Assembly (NCBI GenBank): GCA_023392795.1
Contig: JAEWNJ010000052.1
Location: 1-24,565, forward strand
Direction: 5' to 3'
Length of the DNA stretch: 24,565 bases
From: Candidatus Cloacimonadota bacterium
Lineage (GTDB): Bacteria > Cloacimonadota > Cloacimonadia > Cloacimonadales > Cloacimonadaceae
The notes below the pieces were generated by a model. It was given only the letters and a program-made list of their open reading frames with translations, did no database searches and was not told where the DNA came from. How positions within the stretch are numbered: position 1 is the first letter of the stretch; each line of letters starts with the position of its first letter. Shown here one piece after another: positions 9,079-17,765 of this stretch. The position numbers and the translations under genes are program-made.

Positions 9079-9747
9079 TCATGTCGCCATCAACGAAAGC
9101 ATGGCAAAGAAATGGCAGATACTGCCGGCCAGCACAAACAGATGCCAAACCGCGTGATGAAAGGGCAGTTTGCGCGCTACATAGAAGATGATTCCGAGGC
9201 TATAAGCCAGGCCGCCGGCAAGAATCCAGATCAGGAATTTGGTAGTAACCACGGCTATCAGCGGTTTGATGGCGATCAGAATGATCCAACCCATCATCAG
9301 ATATACTACTATGGACAGCCATTTCAGCTTGCTCATGGCGAATATCTTCAGGACTATGCCCACTATAGTGAGGCCCCAAATGACCCCAAAGAGGGTCCAC
9401 CCCCACCCGCCGCGCATCGAGCCAATGGTTACTGGAGTATAGGTGCCGGCAATGAGGAGAAAGATGGATGAATGATCCAAAATACGAAAGAATCTTTTCA
9501 GATAAGGCTGGGGAAATGAGTGGTACAGCGTGGACGATAGAAAGAGGATGATCATCGTGGCGCCATATATGCTAAAGGATACCACCTTCCAAGTGTCGCT
9601 GATCCGGGCGGCAAAAACCACCAGAATTACCAGGGCCGCGATCGCCAGTCCCACGCCAATGCCATGAGTGATGGCGTTTGCCACCTCTTCTTTAAGGCTC
9701 TGTTTGGGGCTTAGCGGCACTCTATCGAGGAAACGCTGCTTGCTCAT
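9079..9747 (-). CDS. Hemolysin III / TrhA family membrane protein (PAQR superfamily)
   Basis: A 222-residue seven-helix inner-membrane protein of the HlyIII/YqfA/TrhA family, linked in other bacteria to membrane-energetics homeostasis; the name hemolysin is historical. The N-terminal EEVANAITHGIGVGLA, SSTLYHS (71-77), LDHSSIFLLIAGTYTP (90-105) and the terminal FHHAVWHLFVLAGSICHFFA (196-215) are family hallmarks. The likely metal site is formed by His76, Asp91, His198 and His202. Its ATG overlaps the nadD stop by 4 nt, and the histidine kinase starts 27 nt downstream, so it is part of the same - strand transcription unit. Whether the three are functionally related is unclear. Confidence 0.93.
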   Translation of the reverse strand: MSKQRFLDRVPLSPKQSLKEEVANAITHGIGVGLAIAALVILVVFAARISDTWKVVSFSIYGATMIILFLSSTLYHSFPQPYLKRFFRILDHSSIFLLIAGTYTPVTIGSMRGGWGWTLFGVIWGLTIVGIVLKIFAMSKLKWLSIVVYLMMGWIILIAIKPLIAVVTTKFLIWILAGGLAYSLGIIFYVARKLPFHHAVWHLFVLAGSICHFFAMLSLMAT

Positions 9748-10373
9748 CTATACAAGTCCCTGATTTTCTGTTCCAGACCCGAGGGTACCAAATCTTCCAG
9801 GCTCTCATTTCGAGAGATTCTTGCCCGAATATCCGATGAAGAGATGGGACACAAGGGCATCTCCAGGATAGTATGCGCGATCATGCTCAGGACATCGCAG
9901 GGCATTGAGGATTCCGGCCTGGGCAGGATGATGAAATGCAGATTGTCCTTCAGCCAGGCAAAATCGTGCCATTGGGGCAGCTTTTCCAGATTATCCGCTC
10001 CGATTATGAAAGCGAAGTTCTGCTCCGGCATCTGCGCCTTGAGCTTGCGGATGAGGTCGCTGGTATAGCCGCTTTCACCCCGCTCCGCGTCCCACACCTC
10101 GATGGGAGAACGGAAATCCTCTGCAGGCTGTATGATGAAGTGGAGCGGACAATAGTGATCGATTGCCTCTTTGGCCAGCTCCAGACGTTTGTCGTAATCC
10201 AGGATGATCTGATCTCCCTTGAAATTGTGATTGAAGCTGGGCACCAGGATCACTTTCTTGATCGGACTGAGACTGAGCACCTCTTTGGCCAGGTAAAGGT
10301 GACCATTGTGGATGGGATCAAAGCTCCCTCCCAAAAGCGCCCACGCCCCATTCAAACTAATCAAGGGGTTCAT
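9744..10373 (-). CDS. nadD: Nicotinate-nucleotide adenylyltransferase
   Basis: NadD joins nicotinate mononucleotide with ATP to give deamido-NAD in NAD biosynthesis. The 209-residue product has the nucleotidyltransferase signature GGSFDPIHNGH (15-25), SGYTSDLI (101-108), IIGADN (123-128) and the C-terminal ISSSDIR (177-183), which contacts ATP. A longer frame extends upstream to about 10541, but this would lie inside the preceding BamD-like gene and adds 56 residues that match no family. The ATG at 10373 gives the expected start 10 nt after that gene's stop, with GAGATAG as a modest ribosome site. The usual PPHK segment is replaced by a NHNFKG-type sequence, a mild variation. Confidence 0.95.
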   Translation of the reverse strand: MNPLISLNGAWALLGGSFDPIHNGHLYLAKEVLSLSPIKKVILVPSFNHNFKGDQIILDYDKRLELAKEAIDHYCPLHFIIQPAEDFRSPIEVWDAERGESGYTSDLIRKLKAQMPEQNFAFIIGADNLEKLPQWHDFAWLKDNLHFIILPRPESSMPCDVLSMIAHTILEMPLCPISSSDIRARISRNESLEDLVPSGLEQKIRDLYR

Positions 10374-10383
10374 ATTCGCTATC

Positions 10384-11103
10384 TCAAAACTTATCAGCCA
10401 GTTTGGCAGCTTCTTTCGATCCCGGATACCGGGAACTGAGACGTTGATACGCTGTTTTGGCTGCTTCAGCATTCTTTTGGTGCAAATGCAACAGCGCGGA
10501 ATAGTACAGAGACATCTTGTCCAGATTGTCGGTATTGCCAAGAGCTATCACTTCGTCGAAGTACATCAGCGCGGCGCTGTAATCCTTCATCTTGTAATAG
10601 ATATAGCCATTTTGATACTTCTTTTCGATGAGCTTAAATTGCCCCCGGCGGATGTAATCCACAGCCTGGGAATAACGGCTGTCCTTAGGGAAGCGATCCA
10701 CAAAATTGCGAAACGCCTCGATCGACTCCGCTGTCTCATTTTGGTCATAATCGGGCTTCAATGATTCTTCAAACAGACACTGACCGATCCGGAAATAGGC
10801 ATCGGATATGTTCTGGTGATCGGGAAAGGAATCGATGAATTGCTGATACTTCAGCCTGGCATCGGTAAACTTATTCACCGCGAAATAGCTATCCGCCAAA
10901 CGTAACGTGGCATAAGCGGTTGACGCCGATTTGCGCTCAAAAGATATCTCGTCGTAAAGCACGGCAGCCTTGGTGTATTTCTTTGCCGCGTACAATTCAT
11001 CGGCTTTGGCCAGTTTGTCGGCGGAGCTGATTTCAGTTTTATTTTTACTGCAAGCTGTGAAGGTAAGCAGCAAGATCATTACTAAGCCAAGATAAGGTTT
11101 CAT
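10384..11103 (-). CDS. bamD: BamD-like outer membrane assembly lipoprotein
   Basis: A 239-residue tetratricopeptide lipoprotein related to BamD/YfiO, the essential lipoprotein of the beta-barrel assembly machine that inserts outer-membrane proteins. The N-terminus is a lipoprotein signal with Cys18 (local sequence FTAC, with an unusual Phe at -3). TPR-like helices follow: ADELYAAKKYTKAAVLYDEI, LADSYFAVNKFTDARLKYQQ and DAYFRIGQCLFEESL, then the BamD-typical QNETAESIEAFRNFVDRFP (121-139) and two more helix pairs. The frame is open further upstream to 11238, but this would overlap the previous gene and bury the signal peptide. ATG 11103 is preceded by AAAGGAAC. The neighbouring CpoB-like lipoprotein fits an envelope role. 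Confidence 0.85.
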   Translation of the reverse strand: MKPYLGLVMILLLTFTACSKNKTEISSADKLAKADELYAAKKYTKAAVLYDEISFERKSASTAYATLRLADSYFAVNKFTDARLKYQQFIDSFPDHQNISDAYFRIGQCLFEESLKPDYDQNETAESIEAFRNFVDRFPKDSRYSQAVDYIRRGQFKLIEKKYQNGYIYYKMKDYSAALMYFDEVIALGNTDNLDKMSLYYSALLHLHQKNAEAAKTAYQRLSSRYPGSKEAAKLADKF

Positions 11104-11113
11104 CCATGTTCCT

Positions 11114-11686
11114 TTATTCGATGGTCCACAGCAGGAAGATGATCGATGCCAGCGCAGTGCCGGCAATGAGAGGGTCAAACCAGCGGAGGCGGGGTGCAGA
11201 TATACTGCTATCTCTGGACCCCGCCGGGCTGAAATCATATGTATCTATTTTGTTTAGCTGATGTTGAGGCAGTTGTAACTGCTTCACCACAAAACGGTAT
11301 ACGGGGTTTCGTTCGCTGCGATAGGAGAAAAAGGACTTATGCTCGACCACTTGCCAGTGCAGATCCAGATTTACTTGCACCAGCCTGGCTTCCGTGATCC
11401 CATAATCCTCAAGTAGAATGCTTTGGGGCATTACTGATTCCTCGTCAAAGAGCGAATGAGTCTTGATCTCGCGCAGATCCACGCCTTTGGCCAGCAGTTC
11501 TTCGGATAGACTTTGCGACAGAGCAGGCGTCCACTCGCCGCAACGCAGATCCAAAAATACTGGAGATCCGGCATCGATCAACAGAGCCAGATTACTGGCG
11601 ATCTCATCAGCTTCTTTCTGAGTCTGCTCGGCCCACAGGCCAGGCACACACAATAGCATGAGGATCAGTGCAATCGTACTTCGCAT
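11114..11686 (-). CDS. Exported protein of unknown function with C-terminal membrane anchor
   Basis: I do not recognise this 190-residue protein. It begins with a plausible cleavable signal peptide (MRSTIALILMLLCVPGLWA, cleavage after Ala19), has a soluble mixed alpha/beta body (about 20-165) and ends with a hydrophobic segment (about 169-188, FDPLIAGTALASIIFLLW) that leaves almost no tail. The topology suggests a periplasmic domain fixed to the inner membrane by its C-terminus. The body includes VFLDLRCGEWTPALSQSLSE followed by LLEDYGITEARLVQVNLDLHW, which could be an alpha/beta unit. It sits between the CpoB-like and BamD-like lipoprotein genes (27 and 10 nt spacing), so an envelope-assembly role is a reasonable guess and nothing more. 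Confidence 0.75.
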   Translation of the reverse strand: MRSTIALILMLLCVPGLWAEQTQKEADEIASNLALLIDAGSPVFLDLRCGEWTPALSQSLSEELLAKGVDLREIKTHSLFDEESVMPQSILLEDYGITEARLVQVNLDLHWQVVEHKSFFSYRSERNPVYRFVVKQLQLPQHQLNKIDTYDFSPAGSRDSSISAPRLRWFDPLIAGTALASIIFLLWTIE

Positions 11687-11713
11687 CCCGCTAATCCGTC
11701 GTTCAAGCTTATC

Positions 11714-12724
11714 TTATTGATTCATTTGTTCCAGGTATATATTCACCAGATCCATGCGGCCATAATAGGGAAAATCGCGTTTCAGCTTGTTCAGGGCGGA
11801 ACGAGCTTCGCTATTGTTGCCCATATTCATCTGGCACATTCCGATCTTGAGCTGAGAATCAGCCACTTTCCACGAATCCGGATAAGCGGTGACCACCTTC
11901 TGAAATTCCTTTAGGGCATCGGGCATTTCACCTTTGGCATACAGGCTCTCACCCCTCCAGTAATATGCGTTCCCAGCGTACTCGCTTTTGGGATAGCGGG
12001 CCACGAAGGCATCCAGCTTTTGCAGGGCTTTGTCGTAATTACCCTGGTTGTACTCCATGCGAGCTTTTTCATATTCATCACGTTCGCTGTTTGCGTCCGA
12101 GCTTCCAGCCACCACAGGTTTCAAGCTTTCCCCGGCAGTATCTCTGGCTGCCAATTCTTTACGAAGGGCTTCCAGTTCCGCTTCCTGAGCTTTGCGTTGC
12201 GCTTCGATCTGAGCCTGAAGAGCGGCAACTTCCTGGCTGCCGGCAGCAGTGGATGCGGCACTCAAAGATCCGGCTTTCAGAGCGTTGATGTCTTTCTGCA
12301 TCGCGGCTATCTTCTGATTTAGATCGGTAGAGCTCTTTTCCAGATTGTCAGCCAAAGCGTTCATGCGGTTCACCATCTGTGGATCGGTACCGGTGGTAGC
12401 GCCGCTGGCATCGACCATTGGATTCTTGCTCATCTTGTCCATCAAAAAAGCGATATCTTCTTGCATCAAAGCGTTTTGCTTCATCTGATCATCACTGATC
12501 TCCCGGATCACAGTGACCAGAGCTTCGATCTCTTCCTTGGAGCTACCCGCTCCGCTACGACGATCTTGCATGATCTCTTTGCGCAATACACCCAGTTCCG
12601 TATTATTCTGCGCCAAAGCGCTTTCGATCTTGTCGATCCTTGCCTTTTCCTCGCGGAAAGCCTTGTTGCTGACACAGCCGAAGATTAACAGCGGTATCAG
12701 TATTACAAGTAACAACCTTTTCAT
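11714..12724 (-). CDS. CpoB/YbgF-like coiled-coil TPR lipoprotein
   Basis: A 336-residue lipoprotein resembling CpoB/YbgF, the periplasmic Tol-Pal-associated protein that links outer-membrane constriction with septal wall synthesis. The signal ends in lipobox IFGC with Cys17; classic CpoB is periplasmic rather than lipidated, so this is a variant. Coiled-coil heptads occupy about 20-60, 120-150 and 165-200, and a C-terminal TPR domain (about 215-330) contains YNQGNYDKALQKLDAFVARY and YWRGESLYAKGEMPDALKEF units. A strong ribosome site, AGGAGG, lies 6 nt before the ATG. No tolA, tolB or pal gene is present, so the function rests on architecture alone. BamD follows two genes downstream. Confidence 0.85.
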   Translation of the reverse strand: MKRLLLVILIPLLIFGCVSNKAFREEKARIDKIESALAQNNTELGVLRKEIMQDRRSGAGSSKEEIEALVTVIREISDDQMKQNALMQEDIAFLMDKMSKNPMVDASGATTGTDPQMVNRMNALADNLEKSSTDLNQKIAAMQKDINALKAGSLSAASTAAGSQEVAALQAQIEAQRKAQEAELEALRKELAARDTAGESLKPVVAGSSDANSERDEYEKARMEYNQGNYDKALQKLDAFVARYPKSEYAGNAYYWRGESLYAKGEMPDALKEFQKVVTAYPDSWKVADSQLKIGMCQMNMGNNSEARSALNKLKRDFPYYGRMDLVNIYLEQMNQ

Positions 12725-12746
12725 TACGAACCTCCTATGTTACTTT

Positions 12747-14156
12747 TTAAGTTGCCAGAAATGCCTTGTAAGCTTTGTAAGTGGAGTACAGATCCGCCTT
12801 GGAGCAAAGCTCGTACAGCGAATGCATACCCATGATTCCCACTCCGCAATCTAACACCTCGGCGCCCAGGTTTGACAGTATGTAAGCAATGGTTCCGCCA
12901 CCGCCTTCATCCACTTTGCCCAGTTCGCCCATTTGCCAGAATACTCCGGCTGAATTCAGGATTTGTAACACCTTGGCGGTAAATTCCGCGCTGGCGTCGT
13001 TGCATCCATACTTGCCACCGCTTCCGGTGAATTTGGAGATGCCCATGCCGTGATTGAAGATCACCGCATTCTGCTTTTCATGCACATTTGGATAGTTTGG
13101 ATCCACCACAGCGGTCACGTCACCGCTGAGGATCTGGGAATTGAGGAACACCTTGCGCAGGTTGGCGCTGGAATTATCCTCGCCCTTATATGCCAGAAGC
13201 TCGCCCACAAAGTCGCGAATAAACACGGAATGAGCACCTGTGGCACCCTGTGAGCCCACTTCTTCCTTGTCAGAGAAATAAACGATCATGCTACGTTTGG
13301 GATTGATCTCCATATTGTCCAGCAAAGCGGTGAGGGCGGTGTAAGCACATACGCGGTCGTCCTGACCGTAACCCACCACCATGGAAGAATCGATTCCGGC
13401 ATCGCGAGCCTTCACAGCGGGCACCAACTGCAATTCTGCAGAGAGGAAATCAGCCTCGGTAATGCCGTACTTGGCGTTCAAAACCTTCAGAGCGTATGCT
13501 TTGGCAGCTTCCTTTTCCTCGGCGCCGGCTTCAATGATGCCGGAAAATACCAGATTCAGTTTGCTGGCGTCGATGGCATCTTTCAGGTTCTTGGAATACT
13601 GCTCTTTGGAAGCCAGATGAGGCAGCAGATCGGGGATGATGAATACGGGTTCATCGTCGTTTTCGCCGATGCTGATGTGCAACAGGCTGCCGTCATTTTT
13701 CACTACCACACCGTGCAGGGAAAGGGGGGTGGATACCCATTGGTATTTTTTGATGCCGCCGTAATAGTGCGTGCGCATGCAGGCCATTTGGCTGGGGCCA
13801 TCTTCATAAAGCGGATTTTGCTTCAGATCGATGCGGGGCGCGTCGATGTGAGACGCCACCATGTTAAATCCCTGGTTGAGTGGCTCTGAGCCCAGGATGG
13901 CCACGGCCATGGTCTTGCCGCGAAACACTCTATATACTCTTTTGGAACCTTTCTTTGAGTCAACGCTCACAAACTTATGTTTTTTCAGCAGCTTCTCCAT
14001 CCAGATGGCCGTTTCACGCTCTGTCTTGCATTCATCGAGAAACTTCTTGTAGGGAATCGCATAATCCATCGCAGCTTTTTGCTCTGCGGCGGGTGCTTCC
14101 TTCCAAAAGTTCTTCCGATCATAGCTTAGGGCTTTTTTGGGGTTGGCTTTTTTCAT
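12747..14156 (-). CDS. M18 family zinc aminopeptidase
   Basis: A 469-residue cytoplasmic metallo-aminopeptidase of family M18 (aminopeptidase I / aspartyl aminopeptidase type), which trims N-terminal residues from peptides. The co-catalytic metal ligands are recognisable: His103 in ASHIDAPR (101-108), Asp266/Asp267 in GYGQDDRVCAYTAL, Glu298/Glu299 in FSDKEEVGSQGATG, Asp346 or Asp352 in SGDVTAVVDPN, and His445 in GMHSLYELCSKADL. Length fits the family. The ATG has GGAG about 8 nt upstream and lies 18 nt downstream of the greA stop. A GGGG loop (KVDEGGGGTIAY) near residue 416 is also typical. I see no signal peptide. Confidence 0.95.
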   Translation of the reverse strand: MKKANPKKALSYDRKNFWKEAPAAEQKAAMDYAIPYKKFLDECKTERETAIWMEKLLKKHKFVSVDSKKGSKRVYRVFRGKTMAVAILGSEPLNQGFNMVASHIDAPRIDLKQNPLYEDGPSQMACMRTHYYGGIKKYQWVSTPLSLHGVVVKNDGSLLHISIGENDDEPVFIIPDLLPHLASKEQYSKNLKDAIDASKLNLVFSGIIEAGAEEKEAAKAYALKVLNAKYGITEADFLSAELQLVPAVKARDAGIDSSMVVGYGQDDRVCAYTALTALLDNMEINPKRSMIVYFSDKEEVGSQGATGAHSVFIRDFVGELLAYKGEDNSSANLRKVFLNSQILSGDVTAVVDPNYPNVHEKQNAVIFNHGMGISKFTGSGGKYGCNDASAEFTAKVLQILNSAGVFWQMGELGKVDEGGGGTIAYILSNLGAEVLDCGVGIMGMHSLYELCSKADLYSTYKAYKAFLAT

Positions 14157-14174
14157 TGGTACTCCGTTTATATG

Positions 14175-14657
14175 TTATTTTATTTCCAATATTTTTAGCT
14201 GTCGTTCGCCCATGGGAGCTTGGATTAGTGCGATCTCATTCAGCTTTTTGCCTAGCAGGCCTTTTCCGATGGGTGAAACTACCGATACCACCTGCAATGC
14301 CTTCTCGTCTTCATAAAAATTCAATTCGGCCGCACCGACGATCTTGAAGCTGATCTCCTCGTCCGTGTGTTCATCCACTGTCTTGCACGTGCTGCCAAAA
14401 CGCACCGCGTCCTTGGGCAGATGGCTGGGATCTATCACCTTCAAGGTAGCAGCCCGTCTGCGCAGATAGTCTATTTCACTGTCAATGGCACGCTGCCTTT
14501 CTTTGGCAGCTTTATATTCGGCATTTTCGCTCAAATCGCCAAACTCTCTGGCAATCGCCACTGCTTTGATCACCTCAGGACGCTCTGTCATCAGGTCATT
14601 GATGCGTTTCTGCAAGCGTTCCATTCCCAGCGTAGTAATGTATATACTCAGATCCAC
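14175..14657 (-). CDS. greA: Transcription elongation factor GreA
   Basis: GreA rescues backtracked RNA polymerase by stimulating transcript cleavage through its secondary channel. The 160-residue protein has the N-terminal coiled coil with the acidic tip EFGDLSENAEYKAAKERQ, including the active Asp41 and Glu44, and the C-terminal FKBP-like domain with SPIGKGLLGKK and the terminal ERQLKILEI. The start is a GTG; a GGAG-containing ribosome site lies at the end of the preceding gene, and the alternative downstream ATG would cut the first coiled-coil turn. It starts 7 nt after the HEAT-like gene and lies 18 nt before the aminopeptidase, consistent with one operon. Confidence 0.96.
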   Translation of the reverse strand: MDLSIYITTLGMERLQKRINDLMTERPEVIKAVAIAREFGDLSENAEYKAAKERQRAIDSEIDYLRRRAATLKVIDPSHLPKDAVRFGSTCKTVDEHTDEEISFKIVGAAELNFYEDEKALQVVSVVSPIGKGLLGKKLNEIALIQAPMGERQLKILEIK

Positions 14658-14664
14658 TTCCTTT

Positions 14665-15474
14665 TCAGGCTCCTTTCTTTCTCATTATCAACCGGTATGC
14701 GTTGGTGCCGGCTTTTTTTACCCGGGCATTGCCACTCCTGGTCCATAGATCTATCATGGGCTCAAGCTCCACGTGGTAGTCCTGGATAGAAGAGCATAGG
14801 ATCTCCACGATCTGCGGATCTCTGGATATGCCATATTCATGCCAAACATCAAGATATAGCTCAGGATTCAGCTTTGCCACGGTCTTGAGCAGCGTCACAT
14901 GAAAGCTCTGCGCTTCGCCCAGGGGATAAGACCACATGTTTTGAAAGTGCTTTAGCACCTCGGGGGTCAGATCCTCTCTGCGTTTTATCAGCTTCAAGCA
15001 CAGATTGGCGGCTTGTCTGGCCACAGCTTCCGAAGCGCGCCGGGTCCAGCCAAAAACGATCGGCAGGTACTTATCGTCATGCTTGCGGCAAAGGGGCAGC
15101 ATCACTTTGTCCATCAATGAACCAATTTCGCTGCTGTCCGCTTTGGCCATCATCTCTTCCATCAAGGGGATATAGATATCAGCTTTCTTGTGGGCTAACT
15201 TGCTCATGATCGTGGCAAAGGCCAGCTTGCCATTATCGCCTTTTTTTAACCACAGATGACGGAAAAATGGGATTTGCTCTGCATGCTTCTTACCCAGGCG
15301 CTGCACGATGATCCCAGAGATGAAAGCAATCACTTCCGCCGGGATCTTGCCATGGCTGCGTTCGGGATAAGCGTTGAAGATGATCTCAAAATCATAATCC
15401 TGAAGCGGTAACTTGTGCTCCAAATAATAGTCCGTATCCAGCGTCAAGCGTTCTTTCCAATCTATGGTAAGCAT
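14665..15474 (-). CDS. HEAT-like helical repeat protein, function unknown
   Basis: A 269-residue, all-helical, charged cytoplasmic protein. Tandem helix pairs such as GKLAFATIMSKLAHKKADIY, SEAVARQAANLCLKLIKR and FHVTLLKTVAKLNPELYL suggest a HEAT/ARM superhelix of the kind found in DNA alkylation repair-like (ALK) proteins. I see no clear DNA-glycosylase signature, so this is a fold guess rather than a function. The start ATG is preceded by AGGAGA with good spacing. It is immediately upstream of greA, 7 nt apart, so co-expression with the transcription factor is likely. It lacks a signal peptide and membrane segments. Confidence 0.65.
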   Translation of the reverse strand: MLTIDWKERLTLDTDYYLEHKLPLQDYDFEIIFNAYPERSHGKIPAEVIAFISGIIVQRLGKKHAEQIPFFRHLWLKKGDNGKLAFATIMSKLAHKKADIYIPLMEEMMAKADSSEIGSLMDKVMLPLCRKHDDKYLPIVFGWTRRASEAVARQAANLCLKLIKRREDLTPEVLKHFQNMWSYPLGEAQSFHVTLLKTVAKLNPELYLDVWHEYGISRDPQIVEILCSSIQDYHVELEPMIDLWTRSGNARVKKAGTNAYRLIMRKKGA

Positions 15475-15492
15475 CTATATCTCCTATTATTA

Positions 15493-16110
15493 CTATATTT
15501 TTTCACTTACGCCATCAGATGCCGTAGGTCTAATACTGTCAAGCAAAAAGTGCTTACTTATGGGCATTCCCCCTGAGTTACGCCACCTGTGTCTAAGACC
15601 ATGTAAAGCGACTCCGGGTGGATCAGCATTTAATCCTTCAGCGTTACACCTCCAGATATCTCTATCATGATCAAATGAATAGCCACCCGTTCGACCTGAA
15701 TGGCAGAATTTATAGAAGTAAGTATCAGCATTGGGATAGTTTGGGTTGTCTGAGTCATACTCTGCCTGGAACTCCCATCTATTCCCCGTAGATATGGCAT
15801 AAGATCCAGATGTAGTTTCTAAAGTGCTCGAGTCCTTATCCCAGTAATAATCGCAAAGGTATGAGCCTATCCCCTGGGCATTAAGTCTGTCGATAAGGTC
15901 ATTTGTATAATCGACATTAGAGTCGTTTGTCTCGTACATAGTAGCATTGTAATCAGCATTTTTCAAGTATGATATAATGCTGTCATGAAATGCACTGTAG
16001 CTTGGATATGCTTTCATAAATGAATAGCAACCAACCATGAAGTTATCGACTTGAGCCACTAAAGTTGAAGCAAGTAGCATGAGATATAATACAACGATGA
16101 GCTTTTTCAT
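15493..16110 (-). CDS. Short secreted protein, probably truncated member of a longer family
   Basis: A 205-residue protein with a clear signal peptide (MKKLIVVLYLMLLASTLVAQ). The mature part is rich in Tyr, Asp and Asn and has several Cys; it shows no domain I can name. The C-terminus, after about residue 155, loses regular hydrophobic spacing and ends with an odd basic stretch (HGLRHRWRNSGG) and no sorting domain. Unlike its FG-GAP neighbour, it therefore looks like the N-terminal piece of a longer secreted protein. The frame is open 60 nt further upstream, but the ATG at 16110 gives the signal peptide. The ribosome site is weak (AAAAGAAAAACTG). It is more AT-rich than the core genes. The gene might be functional as is. 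Confidence 0.6.
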   Translation of the reverse strand: MKKLIVVLYLMLLASTLVAQVDNFMVGCYSFMKAYPSYSAFHDSIISYLKNADYNATMYETNDSNVDYTNDLIDRLNAQGIGSYLCDYYWDKDSSTLETTSGSYAISTGNRWEFQAEYDSDNPNYPNADTYFYKFCHSGRTGGYSFDHDRDIWRCNAEGLNADPPGVALHGLRHRWRNSGGMPISKHFLLDSIRPTASDGVSEKI

Positions 16111-16121
16111 CAGTTTTTCTT

Positions 16122-17765
16122 TTATTTGATAACGATTTTCTCGCTTTTCGATTTCTTGCCGTTCAGCCACAAAGAAATGATGTAAACCCCGGATTTCAGT
16201 CGGGGTGTGGATATGGTGCCAATACCCTTGCGAAGTTCCCCATCGTCTATATCAATCTGCTTTATCAACTGGCCTTTGATATTGTGGATAGCAACCTTTG
16301 CATGCGTTACCAGGCTGGGCACTGTTCCTTCAATTTCATAGGAGATGCCGCTACCATCTCCGACATGAGGATTGGGATAATTCCGCATTCCCAGAAGAGC
16401 TTGCTCCGGAACAAGCACTTCATCTTCATTAGCCACAGTGGTATCAGCTAATTGCGCATTACCCGCGAAGATATACACATAGCCATTATACCAAGGATTG
16501 GGTGAATCTGATTGAGGGGCTGACACCGCCAGATCACAGAAGCCATCCCCATTGAAATCACCAGCAGCCAGTTGCCAGCCAAACTGGTGGAAGGGTGAAA
16601 AGGCAGGGCTGGAAATCCGCAGATCATACTGGCCGTTGGGAATGGCTTTCCCCAGCCAGATGCCCGCATGGCCGATCCAGGTAAAGGCCATCCAATCACT
16701 GCCAGCCAGATCGCTGAAACCATCTCCATTGAAATCACCAAAAGCAATCTTCTGCCAGGTTCCCAGTTCCATCAAGTTAGCCAACTGGTAGCTTTGAACC
16801 GTTATATCCTGTGTGATTAGGATATCTGGTCCACCCAAGCGTATCTTGTTATTATCATACCATGAATCACCATCGCAGTAAACCATGTCATCAAAACCAT
16901 CGGCATTGAAATCGCCAATGCCATAGGCAGCAGCAAAGGTTTGTCCTCCCGCATTTGCATATGGCACTTGAAACATCAGAATCCGGTCATTGATATTAAA
17001 GGTATTGCTGCCTAAGTAGAGATATCGATAAATATTGAATTCGCCGTTTATTGTAGCCCCAAAACCCGTGACAAAATCATCCAACCCATCCCCATTTACA
17101 TCTCCAACCGGCTCGATGTCATGCTTTATCTGGAGACTTACGGTATTCTCAAGTATCTCTTCGTTCCATGTTCCTCCATAGAGGATTGCCAGCTTGGGTT
17201 CTCCATTGTACTCATCGTTCTCCCATACCCGACATCCCAGATCATCGTAGCCATCATTATTCACATCCCCTATGCAGGATACCTTACTAATTCTGGGAGT
17301 ATCCAAGTGAATTGGTACAACTATCTCGAAGTCTGGCTCAAAATCTGTATTAGTCCCTCCATAATAAAACTGCATTGCACAGGAATCACGGCTTGATTCA
17401 TAGAACTTTTTGATTAGCAAATCATCATATCCGTCCCCGTTAACATCTCCTGCATTTAGAAAAAAATCCTTAGATACTTGTCCGCGGTATTGGCTTTGTA
17501 GGACGAAATCTGGTATTGAATCCATTTGGGATCCTCCAAGATAGAATAAAATTGCAGATAGCTGATTGGGGCCGTGAATGCGTGTATATACTATCAAATC
17601 ATCATACCCATCCACGTTATAATCCATGGCAATAAGTCTTTCTCCAAACCATGAATTCCCATAATGTCCTTTAAAGGTCTGCATGATTGGCATGCTGTTT
17701 TGTGCAATGGTGCATATCGGTGCTATCATGATAAGCATCACGACCAGTACTACCATTCGGTTCAT
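16122..17765 (-). CDS. Secreted FG-GAP repeat protein with C-terminal sorting-like domain
   Basis: A 547-residue exported protein with a signal peptide (first 22 residues, ending IAQ). Seven calcium-binding DxNxDGxxD loops (residues 48-56, 107-115, 167-175, 222-230, 285-293, 344-352, 403-411) lie in FG-GAP/VCBS-type beta-propeller blades. After a linker, the last 90 residues form a FlgD/Por-type immunoglobulin-like domain opening with NYPNP (462-466) and ending in GVYIISLWLNGKKSKSEKIV, the kind that directs secretion and surface attachment in FCB bacteria. The start has a strong AGGAGG 5 nt away. Function is unknown; surface adhesion or substrate binding is possible. A sorting-tail remnant ends in an ATGA overlap with its start codon. 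Confidence 0.9.
   Translation of the reverse strand: MNRMVVLVVMLIMIAPICTIAQNSMPIMQTFKGHYGNSWFGERLIAMDYNVDGYDDLIVYTRIHGPNQLSAILFYLGGSQMDSIPDFVLQSQYRGQVSKDFFLNAGDVNGDGYDDLLIKKFYESSRDSCAMQFYYGGTNTDFEPDFEIVVPIHLDTPRISKVSCIGDVNNDGYDDLGCRVWENDEYNGEPKLAILYGGTWNEEILENTVSLQIKHDIEPVGDVNGDGLDDFVTGFGATINGEFNIYRYLYLGSNTFNINDRILMFQVPYANAGGQTFAAAYGIGDFNADGFDDMVYCDGDSWYDNNKIRLGGPDILITQDITVQSYQLANLMELGTWQKIAFGDFNGDGFSDLAGSDWMAFTWIGHAGIWLGKAIPNGQYDLRISSPAFSPFHQFGWQLAAGDFNGDGFCDLAVSAPQSDSPNPWYNGYVYIFAGNAQLADTTVANEDEVLVPEQALLGMRNYPNPHVGDGSGISYEIEGTVPSLVTHAKVAIHNIKGQLIKQIDIDDGELRKGIGTISTPRLKSGVYIISLWLNGKKSKSEKIVIK

Noticed and set aside
9079..9747. True pore-forming hemolysin
   Set aside because: The sequence is a PAQR/TrhA-type seven-helix protein; toxin function is not supported.
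10374..10541. Longer N-terminus for NadD
   Set aside because: Lies inside the BamD-like coding region and adds residues unlike any NadD; the ATG at 10373 fits.
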